Part shown: piece by piece, positions 61,909-64,000 of the stretch
Position numbering within the stretch: the stretch's first letter is position 1
Layout: every line of letters starts with the position of its first letter
From: Chryseobacterium aquifrigidense
GTDB taxonomy: Bacteria; Bacteroidota; Bacteroidia; Flavobacteriales; Weeksellaceae
NCBI RefSeq assembly: GCF_006716485.1
Contig: NZ_VFPD01000001.1
Span: 587,806-651,805 of the forward strand
Direction of reading: 5' to 3'
DNA: 64,000 nucleotides
Notes under the pieces: generated by a model
Database searches by the model: none
The model's input: the letters and a program-made list of their open reading frames with translations, nothing else
What the model was told of the DNA's origin: nothing
Made by a program: the position numbers and the translations under genes

Positions 61909-62286
61909 TTATCCTTTTTTTAGTTTTTCATTTTCTTCTTTTAAAACCTTAATCTGTTCCTTCAGAAGATGAATATATTCCTGTTGGTTTTCCAATAAGT
62001 AATTTGGAACGTTGCAATTATAGATGCCAGACTGGTGAAATGAACTAGTGTCATTAAATGTTAGGTTTTCATTTTTCTGTACAACATTAGGTTCTCTTTC
62101 TTCTTTGATATCTTCTACAGAAACCTCAAAAGCTTTAGCCAGTTTTTCCCATTCGTCATCAAATATTCTGACATCTCCACTTTCTTTTCTGCTGTAGTTG
62201 GAGACATCGGTGGCAAGAAGATCAGCAATCTGCTGCTGAGTATAACCTTTCTGCTTTCTTAAAGTTCGTAGTTTTTCCATTGTCAT
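61909..62286 (-). CDS. XRE-family HTH regulator with C-terminal coiled coil
   Basis: 125 residues. The HTH is RTLRKQKGYTQQQIADLLAT and NYSRKESGDV (about 7-40). The C-terminus HLLKEQIKVLKEENEKLKKG is a coiled coil for dimer or tetramer formation. A second Met (residue 3) is an equal start candidate. It faces away from the pentapeptide-repeat gene, with an inverted repeat over its promoter. Confidence 0.92.
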   Translation of the reverse strand: MTMEKLRTLRKQKGYTQQQIADLLATDVSNYSRKESGDVRIFDDEWEKLAKAFEVSVEDIKEEREPNVVQKNENLTFNDTSSFHQSGIYNCNVPNYLLENQQEYIHLLKEQIKVLKEENEKLKKG

Positions 62287-62300
62287 AAGATACCTGTGTT

Positions 62301-62334
62301 TTTACAAATGTAGTGAAAAATATGTGTTTGTAAA
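62301..62334. promoter_or_regulatory. Operator-like inverted repeat over the XRE promoter
   Basis: TTTACAAA (62301-62308) and TTTGTAAA (62327-62334) are perfect 8-base arms, 18 bases apart. The left arm overlaps TACATTTG (minus strand, 62305-62312), a perfect -7 element for the XRE gene. This fits autorepression. Confidence 0.55.
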
Positions 62335-62440
62335 TAGAGTTTGGAAGTTTTTGTATTACGGGAAACAGTATTGCTTATATTAATATATTTTGGATATTAG
62401 GGAAATATTATATATAAACAAACTAATTGAAACTATAAAC

Positions 62441-63772
62441 ATGTCTAAAGATATAATAAATGAGCAGAGAGAATTAATCACTATTTTAAGTAGCATTATT
62501 AAAGTAAGTTATGTACACAATGAACATATATTTGAAATTGAAAATAAAATTATTGATTTTGAACTTCGTCTACCTTTAGAAGATTGGGCGAGAAAAGCCA
62601 TTTTATCAAAAGATAATATGGCTTTAAGAAACCGTCCTAATTCAACGTTTAATTTTCATTTTAAAAATTGTGAGTTCAAAAAGGATATTACTATTATGGA
62701 TAGGAAAAGTATAATTAAGAATATAAATATTATTAATGAAGATTCGAAAGATTACACTGAAGAAGGTAGCTCCACTTATGAATTCTCTGATTGTGAGTTT
62801 GATAATGAAAAAATAATAATAGGAAATACTAAAAGGAATATTATTTTTTCAGGGGAAGGAAAATTTACTAAACTTTTAAGCTTTCGCAATTCTAAATTGA
62901 TGGGTAAGATTAGATTTAGAAAATGTAATTTCAATAAAGTAGACTTTCATAATACTAAATTTAACGATTTGGCAGATTTTTGGAGCTGTACATTCAATGA
63001 AAAAACAATTTTTTACAAAACAGATTTTTTAGGCAATGTTGTTTTTTCCTCTGCTACTTTTAAAGAAAATGTTTTATTTACTTATACTTTAATTGACAAA
63101 TTAATAATTTTTAGAGGAACCGTTTTTGAAAAAGGATTAGATCTTTCAACTGCAATTATTACAGGAACAATTAGCTATTTTGATGTATCCTTGAAAGATT
63201 TTGAATCAGAAAAAGAGAATGGAAAAGTAGAGTATGAATCTTTTATTTCAGTAAATGCTATAATTCCATTAAAAAATAAAAGAGAAACTTATCGCATTTT
63301 AAAGAATAATTATGAAAAATTAAGTAATAATTCTGAATCATTGGAAATGAAGGAATTAGAAATGAAAACATTATTGGAAGAAGTTAAGGGCAGATTTATG
63401 AGTAAAATTTCTTTGGGAAATTTTTCAGAATATATTTTATTGTTGTTAAATAGGCTCTCAAATAATTATGGTAACTCATATTTGTATGGAATCATATTTA
63501 CAGCAGTAGTAGCCTTAGTGTTTTTTTATCTGTCAGTAATTAATACCAATATGTTTTTTTTTGATTCAAAATTATGTATAGAAAAGGAGGCATTTATTGA
63601 AGGGTCAAAATATTTTTGGCAATTTATCCTTCCAATACATCGATTCGATTATTTAGGAAATGGATGTGGTCTAGAATATTATGCAGGGTTTTATTTATTT
63701 GATTTTTTAGGAAGAATATTTGTAGGTTATGGTATGTACCAAACAATCCAAGCTTTTAGAAAACATAAATAA
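62441..63772 (+). CDS. Pentapeptide-repeat-like protein with C-terminal membrane helices
   Basis: 443 residues from the ATG of MSKDIINEQRELITILSS. An upstream TTG in frame is less likely. The middle (about 75-265) has repeated short units with an aromatic or Leu every five residues (FKNCEF, YEFSDCEF, RFRKCNFNKVDFHNTKF, FWSCTF, YKTDF, SSATF). A coiled segment follows, then hydrophobic helices (YLYGIIFTAVVALVFFYLSV and YLFDFLGRIFVGYGMYQTI). The DNA is more AT-rich than neighbours. The role is unknown; membrane anchoring at the C-terminus is inferred. Confidence 0.82.
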   Translation: MSKDIINEQRELITILSSIIKVSYVHNEHIFEIENKIIDFELRLPLEDWARKAILSKDNMALRNRPNSTFNFHFKNCEFKKDITIMDRKSIIKNINIINEDSKDYTEEGSSTYEFSDCEFDNEKIIIGNTKRNIIFSGEGKFTKLLSFRNSKLMGKIRFRKCNFNKVDFHNTKFNDLADFWSCTFNEKTIFYKTDFLGNVVFSSATFKENVLFTYTLIDKLIIFRGTVFEKGLDLSTAIITGTISYFDVSLKDFESEKENGKVEYESFISVNAIIPLKNKRETYRILKNNYEKLSNNSESLEMKELEMKTLLEEVKGRFMSKISLGNFSEYILLLLNRLSNNYGNSYLYGIIFTAVVALVFFYLSVINTNMFFFDSKLCIEKEAFIEGSKYFWQFILPIHRFDYLGNGCGLEYYAGFYLFDFLGRIFVGYGMYQTIQAFRKHK

Positions 63773-63845
63773 AATTTTAATGAAAATAATTCCCTTGATT
63801 TCTAGTCTATTATTAAGTTTTGTTAAAATTTGTGACGGAAAAGTT

Positions 63846-63875
63846 TTGCAGAAATTAAAAATCGTTCTATATTTG
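63846..63875 (+). promoter_or_regulatory. Promoter of tRNA-Ser
   Basis: TTTTG (63844-63848), a 19-bp spacer, and TATATTTG (63868-63875) make a complete consensus promoter. The tRNA begins 34 bases later. Confidence 0.85.
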
Positions 63876-63909
63876 CACCACTGAAAACAACGGTATAGCC
63901 GGGGGTTAG

Positions 63910-63994
63910 GGAGAGTTGGCAGAGTGGTCGATTGCGGCAGTCTTGAAAACTGTTGACTGTAACAGGTCCGGGGGTTCGAATCCCTCACTCTCCG
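63910..63994 (+). tRNA. tRNA-Ser (anticodon UGA)
   Basis: The acceptor arms GGAGAGT and ACTCTCC pair fully, with discriminator G. The anticodon loop CTTGAAA gives anticodon TGA (63944-63946). The long variable arm and the T-arm GGGGGTTCGAATCCCTC follow. CCA is not encoded. The total is 85 bases. Confidence 0.96.
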
Positions 63995-64000
63995 CTTAGG

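Overview
The window looks like chromosome of a Bacteroidota flavobacterium close to Chryseobacterium (family Weeksellaceae). This is inferred from a fused SecDF, an arginine operon built around an N-acyl-ornithine carbamoyltransferase, many 'MKK...' exported proteins and lipoproteins, AT-rich DNA, weak Shine-Dalgarno signals, and promoters of the Bacteroidota type (TTG, about 19 bp, TAnnTTTG). There is no prophage, CRISPR array, intact insertion sequence or rRNA operon. One tRNA-Ser(UGA) lies at the right edge.

Layout. 1-9.5 kb: end of secDF, a drug-exporter-like MFS protein, arylamine N-acetyltransferase, an exported orphan, TatA, a PAP2 phosphatase, a TPR protein, the SPOUT RNA methyltransferases TrmL and RlmH, and a YihY membrane protein. 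9.5-13.4 kb: rel and nhaA in tandem, plus a small acidic protein. 13.6-24.9 kb: a minus-strand block for short-chain carboxylate use: outer-membrane porin-like barrel, MHS symporter with a small partner protein, a GNAT enzyme, a symporter-histidine kinase fusion with its own small membrane protein, a REC-only response regulator, a PrpE-like acyl-CoA synthetase and acetyl-CoA synthetase. This resembles the acetate-sensing CrbS/CrbR arrangement of other bacteria. 25.1-34.5 kb: the arginine cluster, GNAT-argG-argC-argD-argF'-argB-argE-argH. It is divergent from a small zinc-ribbon/HTH protein related to IS1 InsA, whose upstream region carries three spaced repeats. 35-41.2 kb: an Lrp regulator, then pyrB, carA and carB. 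These three feed carbamoyl phosphate and aspartate into the pyrimidine pathway, and CarAB also supplies the arginine pathway next door. pyrB is preceded by a well-formed attenuator: promoter, 23-residue leader peptide, pause-type hairpin, and a terminator overlapping the leader stop codon.

41.3-44 kb: unrecognised small proteins and an NTF2-like protein. 44.3-49 kb: a siderophore uptake module (TonB-dependent receptor, PepSY membrane protein, Fes-like esterase). 49-57 kb: a lipoprotein, a retropepsin-like protein with both catalytic Asp replaced by Gln, a Crp-like regulator, DinB, Ogt, a CDP-alcohol phosphotransferase-like protein, DUF2911, GNAT, cupin, a PEGA-like lipoprotein and dienelactone hydrolase. 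57-64 kb: an HsdR_N-like orphan, holA, trxB, a VOC protein, an intact retropepsin-like paralogue, an XRE regulator with an operator-like site, an AT-rich pentapeptide-repeat membrane protein and tRNA-Ser.

Most larger intergenic gaps are filled by several families of dispersed, hairpin-forming non-coding repeats. Some share 26 to 80 near-identical bases between distant sites. These and the pyrB attenuator are the strongest signals that ordinary gene calling would miss. All product names come from motif and length recognition by eye; no database search was run.
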